Assembly (NCBI RefSeq): GCF_002931075.1
Contig: NZ_PSTQ01000013.1
Location: forward strand, 51,017 to 115,016
DNA from: Pseudoclavibacter sp. AY1F1
Lineage (GTDB): Bacteria > Actinomycetota > Actinomycetes > Actinomycetales > Microbacteriaceae
Reading direction: 5' to 3'
Length of the DNA stretch: 64,000 nucleotides
Positions 27,476 to 35,268 of this stretch are shown here, one piece after another. How positions within the stretch are numbered: position 1 is the stretch's first letter; every line of letters starts with the position of its first letter. The notes under the pieces are model-generated. The model made no database searches and had not been told where the DNA came from. It saw nothing but the letters and a program-made list of their open reading frames with translations. A program made the translations under genes and the position numbers.

Positions 27476-29136
27476 GCGATGGCCTCGAGGACTCGCTCGG
27501 TGGGCCGACCACCGGGGATCGCGTCGACGAGCGCCCGCGTGTAGGTGTTGGTGCTGCGCTCGAAGACCTCGTCAACCGTGCCCTCCTCGAGCAGCTCTCC
27601 CCCGCGGAGCACGCCGACCCGGTCGGCGATCTGCCGGACGACGCCGAGGTCGTGCGTGATAAAGAGGTAGCTCAGTGAGTGCTCGGCCTGGAGGTCGACC
27701 AGCAGCTGCAGGATCTGGGCCTGCACGGAGACGTCGAGCGCCGACACTGCCTCGTCGAGCACGATCAACTCGGGCTTGAGCGCGAGCGCCCTGGCGATGG
27801 CGACGCGCTGGCGCTGCCCACCGGAGAGCTGCGTGGAGCGCCGCTCGGCGAAGCTCTCGGGGAGCGCGACGTCCTCGAGCAGCTCGAGCACGCGCGCTCG
27901 CCGTGATGCCTTGTCGCCGACGCCGAACGCGCGCAGGGGTTGCTCGATGGACTCGGCAACGGTGAAGCGCGGGTCGAGCGAGGAGTACGGGTCCTGATGC
28001 ACAAGCCCCGTCCTGCGCCGAAATGCCCTGAGCGCGGCGCCTCGTGCTCCCGCGACCTCGACACCGTCGAGGCGGATGCCGCCCTGGTCCGGCCGTTCGA
28101 GGAGCAGCGCGAGTCGCACCGTGGTGCTCTTGCCTGAGCCCGATTCTCCGACGAGCGCGTAGCTCTCGCCGCGCGCGATCGAGAACGAGACGTCCTTCGT
28201 CGCGTCCACGCGTGCTCCGCCGGGGAGCCGGAAGGTCTTGCTGAGGCCGGAGACCTCGAGCACTGGCCGGCTCCGGTCTCTCGCGAGGGAGCCCTGCGCC
28301 GGCACGAGCCGGGTCGAGCTCCTCGTCGGCGCCGCCGCGACGAGTCTCCTCGTGTACGGGTGCTGCGGGTCCTCGAGCACCTGGGCGGCCGGGCCGGCTT
28401 CGACGATGACGCCGTGCTGCATGACCAGGATGCGGTCCGCGCGGTCGGCGGCGACGCCGAGGTCGTGGGTGATGAAGAGCACCGCCGTGGAGGCGACGGC
28501 GGCGCGCTCCGCGATGAGGTCGAGAATCTGGCGCTGCACCGTCACATCAAGGGCGCTTGTCGGCTCGTCGGCGATGATGAGGCCCGGCGAGGCTGCGAGC
28601 GCCGCCGCGATGAGGACGCGCTGCCGCATGCCGCCGGAGAACTGGTGCGGGTACTGGGCTGCTCGCTTGGCGGCGTCCGGGATGCCCGCATCGGCCAGCA
28701 GCTCGACGGCTCGCGCACGTGCATCCCTCTTCGTGGCAAGTCCGTGGATGAGGAGCACTTCGGCAACCTGCGAGCCGACCGTCTGCAGCGGGTTGAGCGA
28801 GGCGGAGGGGTCCTGCGGGATGAGGCCGATGCGCGCGCCGCGCACGGCGCGCCACTCGAGTGGGGTGAGGGCAGTGAGGTCGAGTCCGTCGTAGCGGAGC
28901 GCCTCCGCGCTGACGTCGGTGCTCGACGGCAGGAGGTCGACGATCGACTTCGCGACGCTCGTCTTGCCCGAGCCGGACTCGCCGACGATCGCGACCTGCT
29001 CGCCCGGGTAGACGTCGAAGGAGACGCCGGCGACGGCGAGCGTCGTAGCGCCCTTGTAGGCGAGCTGTAGGCCGCGCACGGAGAGCAGGGGCTCGGCGGG
29101 ATCCCCGCCGGAGATGGGCGAGTGCGTTAAGGTCAT
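27472..29136 (-). CDS. ABC transporter ATP-binding protein, fused OppD-OppF type
   Basis: The 554-residue protein contains two complete ATPase domains, corresponding to OppD and OppF joined in one chain: Walker A GESGSGKTS then signature FSGGMRQRV in the first half, and Walker A GESGSGKST then LSGGQRQRV in the second, each followed by Walker B. It energises import through the two permeases encoded just upstream. ATG 29136 overlaps the permease stop (ATGA); the longer frame upstream lies inside the permease gene and is rejected. Confidence 0.95.
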   Translation of the reverse strand: MTLTHSPISGGDPAEPLLSVRGLQLAYKGATTLAVAGVSFDVYPGEQVAIVGESGSGKTSVAKSIVDLLPSSTDVSAEALRYDGLDLTALTPLEWRAVRGARIGLIPQDPSASLNPLQTVGSQVAEVLLIHGLATKRDARARAVELLADAGIPDAAKRAAQYPHQFSGGMRQRVLIAAALAASPGLIIADEPTSALDVTVQRQILDLIAERAAVASTAVLFITHDLGVAADRADRILVMQHGVIVEAGPAAQVLEDPQHPYTRRLVAAAPTRSSTRLVPAQGSLARDRSRPVLEVSGLSKTFRLPGGARVDATKDVSFSIARGESYALVGESGSGKSTTVRLALLLERPDQGGIRLDGVEVAGARGAALRAFRRRTGLVHQDPYSSLDPRFTVAESIEQPLRAFGVGDKASRRARVLELLEDVALPESFAERRSTQLSGGQRQRVAIARALALKPELIVLDEAVSALDVSVQAQILQLLVDLQAEHSLSYLFITHDLGVVRQIADRVGVLRGGELLEEGTVDEVFERSTNTYTRALVDAIPGGRPTERVLEAIA

Positions 29137-30155
29137 GAGCGGTCTCCTCGGTCTTGGAGCCAGCGGGAGAGGCGGGCTGTGGAGAGCACCACGGCGACGA
29201 TCACGAGGCCGGGCAGCGTCGTGAGCCACCAGGCGGCCTGCAGGTAGTCGCGTCCCTCTGAGATGAGCGCGCCCCACTCGGGCTGGGGCGGCGGGGCGCC
29301 GAAACCGAGGAAGCTGAGCGCGGAGATGGCGAGCACTGCTGCACCGAACTCGATGGCGGCAAGCGCGAGCACCGGGGTGATCGCGGCGGGCAGCACCTGT
29401 CGGAAGATGATGCTGGGCCAGCGGGCGCCGGACAGCTTCGCTGCTTCGATGTACCCGGCCGTCGCGACCGAGAGCACCTGCGAGCGCATGATGCGTGCGA
29501 AGGCTGCGGTGGACGCGAGGCCAACCGCGATGGCGATGTTGAGCGTCCCGAAGCCGAGGCCCGTGATGATGGTGAGCGAGAGCAGGAGCGCCGGGATCGC
29601 GAGGATGACATCCATGAACCGCATGATCGCCTCGTCGACGATCCCGCGCAGGTAGCCGGCGAGGAGGCCGAGAAGCGCGCCGGTGCCGAGGGCGATGACG
29701 ACGGCGAGGCCGGAGGCCAGGAGGGTGGTCTGCGATCCGTAGATGAAGCGAGCGAGGGTGTCCCGGCCGAGGTTGTCCGTACCGAACGGGTGCGCGGCGC
29801 TCGGCGGCTGCAGGCGGTCGAGGAGCGTTCCGTTGATCGCGTCGTACGGCGTGAAGACGGACGGGATGATCGCCCAGGCGATGACCGTGGCGAGCACGGC
29901 GAGCGCGAGGATGAGGGACGGCAGGCGCAGGAGGCCGCTGAAGCGTGCAAACGACGACGACTTGACCCCTTCTGGCACCGGTTGCGGCGCCCGCTCAGCT
30001 GTCCCGTGACCTTGCCCGGCCGGGTTGTCGCGGTTCTCCGGGTTGTCGCGGTTCTCCGGGTTGTCGCGGTTTTCCGGGGCGCTGGGCGCGATGTAGCGTT
30101 CCGTGCGGCTGAGCGGGGCGAGCCCCGGCACGGTCTCGAGAAGAGGCTGGCTCAT
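29133..30155 (-). CDS. ABC transporter permease, DppC type
   Basis: This 340-residue inner-membrane permease has the usual 5-6 helices and the cytoplasmic EAA-type loop near GARWPSIIFRQVLPAAI. The N-terminal cytoplasmic extension is atypical: it contains three tandem copies of the hexapeptide ENRDNP (residues about 28-45) coded by an exact 18-bp DNA repeat. The ATG overlaps the stop of the DppB-type gene. It should pair with that protein to form the translocation channel for a peptide, nickel or opine-like solute. Confidence 0.93.
   Translation of the reverse strand: MSQPLLETVPGLAPLSRTERYIAPSAPENRDNPENRDNPENRDNPAGQGHGTAERAPQPVPEGVKSSSFARFSGLLRLPSLILALAVLATVIAWAIIPSVFTPYDAINGTLLDRLQPPSAAHPFGTDNLGRDTLARFIYGSQTTLLASGLAVVIALGTGALLGLLAGYLRGIVDEAIMRFMDVILAIPALLLSLTIITGLGFGTLNIAIAVGLASTAAFARIMRSQVLSVATAGYIEAAKLSGARWPSIIFRQVLPAAITPVLALAAIEFGAAVLAISALSFLGFGAPPPQPEWGALISEGRDYLQAAWWLTTLPGLVIVAVVLSTARLSRWLQDRGDRS
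30022..30075. repeat. 18-bp coding tandem repeat in the DppC-type gene
   Basis: Three 18-base units (30022-30039, 30040-30057, 30058-30075; GGGTTGTCGCGGTTCTCC, last with one change) encode ENRDNP three times on the minus strand. The length keeps the reading frame. Confidence 0.95.
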
Positions 30156-31189
30156 GCTGGGACCTCGTTCTTGCTCGCTTTGGCTGGCTCGCTCGGCGCG
30201 AGCCCGGGGGTCAGCGTCGACGCTGAGCGGCCCTTGGACGAGGGACGCTGCTGTTTCGTGGAATGCGTCAGGCGCGGGTCGATGAGCGGGTAGAGCGCGT
30301 CGACGATGAGGTTGGTCACGACGAACACGACCGCGGCGAAGACGACAGCGATCATGACAAGCGGGATGTCGCGGTTCGCGACGGCTGTCACGATCATGCG
30401 GCCGACGCCGTCACGGGAGAAGACGGTCTCGGTGACGACGGTGCCGGCGAGGAGCTGGCCCACGAGCACACCGCCGATCGTGAGCGTCGGAAGGGCTGCG
30501 TTGCGAAGAGCGTGGCGGACAAGGATGCGCGTGTCTCCCGCGCCCTTCGCCCTGGCCTGCTCGACGAACGGACGCGCGAGCGTCTCGTGGAGGCTGCGCG
30601 TCAGCACCTGCGCGAGGTAGGCCCCCGTTGGAATGGACAGCGTGAGCGCGGGCAGGATGAGCCCGACGAACCCGGTGCTTCCGAAGGCCGGCACCCAGCC
30701 GAGCTGGAACGAGAAGACCTGCAGGAGGAGCAGGCCCAACCAGAACGTCGGGACGGCGATGGCGAGCGACGGCAGCGACTGGAGGATGCCGCGCAGCCAG
30801 GATGATCGGACGAGGTTGCTGACGAGCGCGAGGCCGACGCCGCCGACGATGGAGAGGACAAGCGCCGCCCCGGCGAGCGTCGCCGTGGACGGGAGGGCAC
30901 GGGCAAGCACTTCGGTCGCGGGGATTCCGTTCTGCACGGAGCTTCCGAAATCGAGGACAAGCGCGCCGCCGAGGGCCGCGAGGTACTGCTCGTGGAACGG
31001 GGCGTCGAGTCCGAGCTCGGCGCGCAGCGCCTCGATGGCGGCGGGGTCGGCAGCACCCTCACCTCCACCGGCGGCGGCCACAGCCGCCGCGTCACCGGGG
31101 AGCAGATAGAGCAGGAGGAACGAGAGCGTGAAGGCCGCCCAGAGGACCAGGATCCCCAGGGCGAACCTGGCAGCGAAGTAGCGGACCAT
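30152..31189 (-). CDS. ABC transporter permease, DppB type
   Basis: The 345-residue permease starts MVRYFAARFALGILVLWAAF, the typical first helix of DppB/OppB proteins, and has six predicted helices with the EAA-type loop region RAKGAGDTRILVRHALRNAA. The ATG at 31189 stands 4 bases after the substrate-binding protein stop codon. The C-terminal tail of about 35 residues is Ser/Lys-rich. It is the first permease of the importer operon. Confidence 0.94.
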   Translation of the reverse strand: MVRYFAARFALGILVLWAAFTLSFLLLYLLPGDAAAVAAAGGGEGAADPAAIEALRAELGLDAPFHEQYLAALGGALVLDFGSSVQNGIPATEVLARALPSTATLAGAALVLSIVGGVGLALVSNLVRSSWLRGILQSLPSLAIAVPTFWLGLLLLQVFSFQLGWVPAFGSTGFVGLILPALTLSIPTGAYLAQVLTRSLHETLARPFVEQARAKGAGDTRILVRHALRNAALPTLTIGGVLVGQLLAGTVVTETVFSRDGVGRMIVTAVANRDIPLVMIAVVFAAVVFVVTNLIVDALYPLIDPRLTHSTKQQRPSSKGRSASTLTPGLAPSEPAKASKNEVPA

Positions 31190-31193
31190 CGAG

Positions 31194-32795
31194 TTACTCC
31201 GCGGCCTTCCAGGCTGCCGAGAAGTCAAGTCGGCTTGATGCCTCGAACTGTGCACCCTGGACGCCAGGCGCCTGGACGAGGTTCGTGGAGAGCTGGATGA
31301 CGGGCACGGCGTAGCCCTCCTCGAGCAGCTGCGTGACGGCGGCGTCGACCTCGGTCTGGCGTGCATCCGCGTCGATCACGGCTGCCTGCGAGCCCAGGAC
31401 CTCGTCGATCGGGCCGACCTCGCGGTAGTTGTACTTGTTGCCGCCCTCGGCCGAGAAGAAGACGCGAAGCGCGTCGGGGTCGGCGCGCGTGATGTTGGCC
31501 CAAGTGAACGGCTGCGTACCGTCATTGATGGCGGTGACGTCGGCGATGGCGCCTTCGCGGAGCTGCAGGTCGATGCCGACGGCCGCCAGCTGCACCTGCA
31601 CCTGCTCGAGCACGTTCGTGGTCGGCTGCCAGTAGTTGAGCTCAAAGCTCAGCTTCTGCCCGTCCTTCTCGCGGACGCCGTCCGCTCCTTCGGTCCAGCC
31701 CGCCTCGTCGAGCAGCTTGGCCGCTTCTTCCGGGTTGAACTCGAGGATGTCGCTCTTGTCGCTGTAGTAGGGCGTCGACGTGGCGAGCACGCTCGTCGCG
31801 GGGCTGTCCTCCGGCGTCAGGAGCGCGAGGAGCTCCTCGCGGTTGATGCTCTTCTGCACTGCGAGGCGCACCTTCTCGTCCGACAGGATCGGGTGAGATG
31901 CGTTCGGGATGAGGTTGTACACGACGCCGGGGTTCGCGCGGTTCTCGACGCTTGCTCCTGCGCTCTTGAGCGGGTCGAGGTCGACGAAGGACACGTCGGT
32001 CGACACGTCGAGCTGGCCGGACTGGAGCGAACCGGTGAGCGTCGATGCCTCTGGAATGACGGAGTACGTGATGGTGTCGAGGTACGGGCGCTCGGTGTTG
32101 CCCGTCGTGGATGCTCCCCACGCGTAGTCCTCACGCGCGGAGAGCACCGTCTCGGCGTTCGGCGTATAGGACTCGACGGAGAACGGGCCGGAGCCGATGA
32201 AGTCGCCTGCGCAGCGCTGCTCCTGGCTGAGCTTCGTGCTCTCCGTGGAGACGAGCCCGAGCGTGAAGGTCGAGGTGGCCTGCAGGAACTGCGCGGAGGG
32301 CTCGGCGAACGTGTAGGTGACGGTCTGCGGGTCGACGACAGTGACCGACTCGAGTCCGGCGAGGTAGAGGTTGCCGAGCGCGGACTTCGCGCCGAGCGCC
32401 TGGACCCCCTCGGCGTTCGCCTTGACGGCCTCCGCGTCGATCGGGGTTCCGTCCGCGAAGGTCGGACCTTCGGCGAGCTTGAAGGTGAATTCCTTGGCGT
32501 CGTCGGAGATCTGCCACGACTCGGCGAGCCACGGCAGCACCTCCCCCGTCTCCACGTCCTGCGTCGTGAGCGACGCGACGGTCTGACGGGCGATGTTGAC
32601 GTTGTTGTTGTTCCCGACCTGCGCGGGGTCGATGCATCCGATGTCGCTGAGGATGCCGACGCGGAGGTTTCCGCCTTGCACGGGGTCCGCATCCGCCGCC
32701 GGAGTCGCCCCAGACTGCCCGGCGCACGACGCCAGGGCCATCATCCCGACCGCAGCGAGGGCGGCAGCGGAGAGGGATCTGGTCGAGCGGGTCAT
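31194..32795 (-). CDS. ABC transporter substrate-binding lipoprotein (SBP_bac_5)
   Basis: This 533-residue family 5 extracytoplasmic solute-binding protein has a type II signal peptide with lipobox LASC (Cys24), so it is membrane-anchored outside the cell. Typical stretches include LAESWQISDDAKEFTFKLAE and IGSGPFSVESY. Family 5 proteins bind peptides, opines, nickel, heme or glutathione; the specificity is not readable here. AAGGAG precedes the ATG. It leads an operon of two permeases, a double ATPase, a FAD protein and DUF1684. Confidence 0.93.
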   Translation of the reverse strand: MTRSTRSLSAAALAAVGMMALASCAGQSGATPAADADPVQGGNLRVGILSDIGCIDPAQVGNNNNVNIARQTVASLTTQDVETGEVLPWLAESWQISDDAKEFTFKLAEGPTFADGTPIDAEAVKANAEGVQALGAKSALGNLYLAGLESVTVVDPQTVTYTFAEPSAQFLQATSTFTLGLVSTESTKLSQEQRCAGDFIGSGPFSVESYTPNAETVLSAREDYAWGASTTGNTERPYLDTITYSVIPEASTLTGSLQSGQLDVSTDVSFVDLDPLKSAGASVENRANPGVVYNLIPNASHPILSDEKVRLAVQKSINREELLALLTPEDSPATSVLATSTPYYSDKSDILEFNPEEAAKLLDEAGWTEGADGVREKDGQKLSFELNYWQPTTNVLEQVQVQLAAVGIDLQLREGAIADVTAINDGTQPFTWANITRADPDALRVFFSAEGGNKYNYREVGPIDEVLGSQAAVIDADARQTEVDAAVTQLLEEGYAVPVIQLSTNLVQAPGVQGAQFEASSRLDFSAAWKAAE

Positions 32796-32821
32796 CTGGA
32801 CTCCTTCGTGGTGGGGAATGT

Positions 32822-32873
32822 CCCGAGACTAAGAAGACGGCCGCCCGCGGAAGCGGGCGGCCGAAACCTCGGG
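32822..32873 (-). terminator. Hairpin between the esterase gene and the ABC operon
   Basis: A perfect 10-bp stem GGCCGCCCGC (32839-32848 with 32853-32862, tetraloop GGAA) is enclosed by CCCGAG (32822-32827) and CTCGGG (32868-32873). It follows the esterase stop on the minus strand and precedes the substrate-binding protein start by about 27 bases. It is most simply the esterase terminator; because it would also sit in the leader of the ABC operon, attenuation is possible. Confidence 0.5.
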
Positions 32874-32914
32874 TACCAGGAGGACATGCGGGGTCACATA
32901 GTTCCGGTGAGCCT

Positions 32915-33562
32915 TCAGGAGAGGAACGCCGTGAGGTCCTGGAGCTCCTGGGGCGAGATGCCGTGGGCGAGGCCCTGGTAGAGCCGCTCGGTCGCGGTGG
33001 TGTGCCCTGCGAGCCAGCCGGTGGTCCGCTCGAAGGTCGCGTCGCTGACGATCTGGTCCCGGTCGCCCCGACCGAAGAACACGGCTGGGCGGATGCGGGC
33101 GAGCGCTTCGTCGCCGGGCTGCTCTCCCTGCAGGGAGAAGCCGGAGAGCACTGCGCCCCATTCGAAGCGCTGCGGGTCTCGGCGCAGGAGCTGGGTCACC
33201 ATGAGTCCGCCCTGCGAGAAGCCGATGGGGATGACGTTCGCCCCCGGTGGCGTGTTCGCGTCGAGCCAGGCGAGCACCGCGTCGGTCGCGGCCGAGGCGC
33301 TGGCCGGGTCCGGGAGGCCAGGGCGATCGATGGGAACCCACGCGTAGGAGCCCACCTCGTCCGGCGTCTGCTCGCGCAGCACAATGGGGGCGCGCAGCGA
33401 GGCCCAGTCGAAGCCCGTGCTGATCGCCGGCAGCAGGCTCGTGAGGTCGTCCTCGTGGGAGCCGTAGCCGTGCATGAGCAGCAGGATCGGCCGCTTGCCC
33501 ACCGCACCGCTCTTGCTTCCGGCGAAGGAGGACAGGGCCGTCGTGATGCTGAGGTCGCTCAC
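32915..33562 (-). CDS. Alpha/beta hydrolase, phospholipase/carboxylesterase family
   Basis: This 215-residue serine hydrolase has the nucleophile elbow GFSQGG (Ser116), the oxyanion region LMHGYGSHEDDL and a C-terminal catalytic His in GLAHGISP; a GRGDRDQIV segment supplies the acid. It has no signal peptide. The GTG start overlaps the stop of the frameshifted VOC gene (GTGA). Hydrolase plus VOC dioxygenase under one MarR regulator is a common arrangement for quinone or aromatic-ester stress, which is inference here. Confidence 0.9.
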   Translation of the reverse strand: MSDLSITTALSSFAGSKSGAVGKRPILLLMHGYGSHEDDLTSLLPAISTGFDWASLRAPIVLREQTPDEVGSYAWVPIDRPGLPDPASASAATDAVLAWLDANTPPGANVIPIGFSQGGLMVTQLLRRDPQRFEWGAVLSGFSLQGEQPGDEALARIRPAVFFGRGDRDQIVSDATFERTTGWLAGHTTATERLYQGLAHGISPQELQDLTAFLS

Positions 33563-34442
33563 GCGGCCACCGCCTGCTCACGAGTGCGAAGCACAACCTC
33601 TGAGCTCCAGGGGTCGAGGACCGTGATGGCCGCGCCATCGTCGGCGAACTGCAGGCCAGCGCCGCGCAGCCGATCGGCGACCGCGTCGAGCTCCGAGCGC
33701 TCCGGCACCTCGATGGTGAGTTGGCCGAGGCCGAGGGTCGCGGCCCTCGGGCCCGCACCGGCGCTGTTCCAGACGTTGAGGGCAACGTGGTGGTGGTAGC
33801 CGCCTGCGCTCACGAAGAGTGCGCCAGGGTAGGTCGTCGTGGTCTCGAAACCGAGCGTGTCGACGTAGAACCCCTTCGCGGTGTCGACGTCGCCGACCTG
33901 CAGGTGCACGTGACCGACGTCAGCTCCGGCGCTCTCGGGCGCATCCGCCGTCGCCTCGACGAGGTTGGCGCGCAAGTATGCGTTCGGGTCGAGGAACTCG
34001 GTCGACATGGCGATGCGCCCAGATGCGTCGAGCCACGTGTTCCGCGGACGGTCGGTGTAGAGCTCGATGCCGTTGCCCTCGGGATCGGTGAAGTAGAACG
34101 CCTCGCTCACGTGATGGTCGGAGGAGCCGACGAACTGCGAGCGCTTGTGCTGCGCCGCCCGGTACACGGTTGCGGCGAGGTCGCTCGGAGTCTCGAAGAG
34201 GAGGGCTGTGTGGAACAGTCCGGCGGCGCGGCGCGACGGGACGGGAGGCCTGGAGTGTGGCGGAGGCGCACGAGCGGCACTGAACCGCGGCCGAGGGTGA
34301 TCTCTCCGTTGGACTCCGAGATGGGCTCAAGGGCAAGAGCGCTGCGGTAGTACTCGGATTGGGCGGCGAGGTCGCCGACGTGGAGGGAGACGAGGCCCAT
34401 GCCGGTGCCTGCGTCGAGCTTGTCGCCATCTGATGTCGTCAT
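33559..34442 (-). pseudogene. VOC family ring-cleaving dioxygenase-like gene, frameshifted
   Basis: Two frames together encode one two-domain VOC (glyoxalase/extradiol dioxygenase) protein. The 5' part, from ATG 34442, reads MTTSDGDKLDAG through LHVGDLAAQSEYYRSAL to VRLRHTPGLP. The 3' part, in another frame, continues GLFHTALLFETPSDLAATVY, then SDHHVSEAFYFTDPEGNGIE and the second domain. The break lies in the GC-rich stretch near 34230-34255, where one base appears missing. The start is preceded by TACGGT 7 bases away. It may be a true pseudogene or a sequencing error; family homologues are quinone- or catechol-related. Confidence 0.85.
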
Positions 34443-34449
34443 GGCTGGA

Positions 34450-34455
34450 ACCGTA
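34450..34455 (-). promoter_or_regulatory. -10 box of a leaderless start (VOC gene)
   Basis: On the minus strand TACGGT ends 7 bases before the ATG at 34442. Confidence 0.5.
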
Positions 34456-34465
34456 GCACTCAAAA

Positions 34466-34481
34466 ACTTGCATCTACAAGT
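34466..34481. promoter_or_regulatory. Candidate MarR operator ACTTG-N6-CAAGT
   Basis: A perfect 5-bp inverted repeat with a 6-base centre sits midway in the 60-base gap between the divergent VOC and MarR starts, next to the VOC -10 box. Size and place fit a site by which the MarR protein represses both genes. Confidence 0.55.
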
Positions 34482-34502
34482 AAAAGTCGTGAGAATGGAG
34501 TC

Positions 34503-35201
34503 ATGACCGAACCGAGATGGCTGTCCGCAGACGAGCAGCACTCCTGGCTGCACTTCATCGGGGTCGTCGAGCTCCTCCCCGGCGCGCTCGACACGCAACT
34601 CGGCAACGACGCCGGCATCACGCACTACGAGTATCTCGTGATGGCGGTGCTCTCGGAGTCGCCCGGTCGGAGCCTGCGCATGACCGACCTCGCGACGCGC
34701 ACCAACGCCACGCTGCCTCGACTCTCGAGAGTTGTCCTCGGCCTCGAGCAGCGCGGGTACGTCGAGCGAATGAGCCACCCTGGCGACCGAAGAGCAAAGA
34801 TCGCGAAGCTCAGCGACGCCGGCATGTCCTTCCTCGAGGAGACGGCGCCGGGCCATGTCGCGAAGGTGCGTGAGCTCATCGTCGACGCGCTCACGCCCGA
34901 GGAGTTCAGCACGCTCGGCCGGATCTCGCAGAAGCTGCTCGGCAGGATCGACCCCGAGGACCGCTTCGGCGTGCACCGAGTCGCCTCCGCGGCCTCGCCT
35001 GGCGACGCCGAGCCGCTGGCACGCCTCGGCATCGGAGCCCCCGCGACGCGCGCGCTTGCCGAGGCAGGGCAGCTGAATCTCGCCGACGTCGCGGGGGCCA
35101 GCCGGGAGCACCTGCTTGCTCTCCACGGCGTCGGACCTCGCGCCGTCGGCATCCTCGAGGCCGCCCTCGACGCACGCGGACTCTCGCCGCTCGAGCGCTG
35201 A
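34503..35201 (+). CDS. MarR family regulator fused to a helix-hairpin-helix domain
   Basis: Residues 1-150 form a MarR winged-helix domain (recognition region TDLATRTNATLPRLSRVVLGLEQ cut at 61-83; wing HPGDRRAKIAKLSDAG). Residues 171-228 add a domain not usual in MarR proteins: IGAPATRALAEAGQLNLADV followed by LLALHGVGPRAVGIL, which matches the HhH fold of small actinobacterial DNA-binding proteins and the RNA polymerase alpha C-terminal domain. The linker is Ala/Pro-rich. It is divergent from the VOC/esterase genes and probably controls them. Confidence 0.85.
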   Translation: MTEPRWLSADEQHSWLHFIGVVELLPGALDTQLGNDAGITHYEYLVMAVLSESPGRSLRMTDLATRTNATLPRLSRVVLGLEQRGYVERMSHPGDRRAKIAKLSDAGMSFLEETAPGHVAKVRELIVDALTPEEFSTLGRISQKLLGRIDPEDRFGVHRVASAASPGDAEPLARLGIGAPATRALAEAGQLNLADVAGASREHLLALHGVGPRAVGILEAALDARGLSPLER

Positions 35202-35248
35202 CGGCCAGGTACGGGACCCGACCGTCAGCAGCTCGGACGACGAGGGCG

Positions 35249-35268
35249 TGTCTGACACTCCTAGGCGG
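35249..35268 (-). repeat. Second copy of the CCGCCTAGG..GTGTC motif at the aceB end
   Basis: On the minus strand this reads CCGCCTAGGAGTGTCAGACA, matching 24644-24664 apart from one G and a swapped palindrome centre. It overlaps the aceB stop codon (35261-35263) and lies between convergent marR and aceB. Confidence 0.6.

Noticed and set aside
32822..32873. Riboswitch in the leader of the ABC operon
   Set aside because: Only a simple nested hairpin is visible; it does not match any riboswitch core I know and is explained as the esterase terminator.
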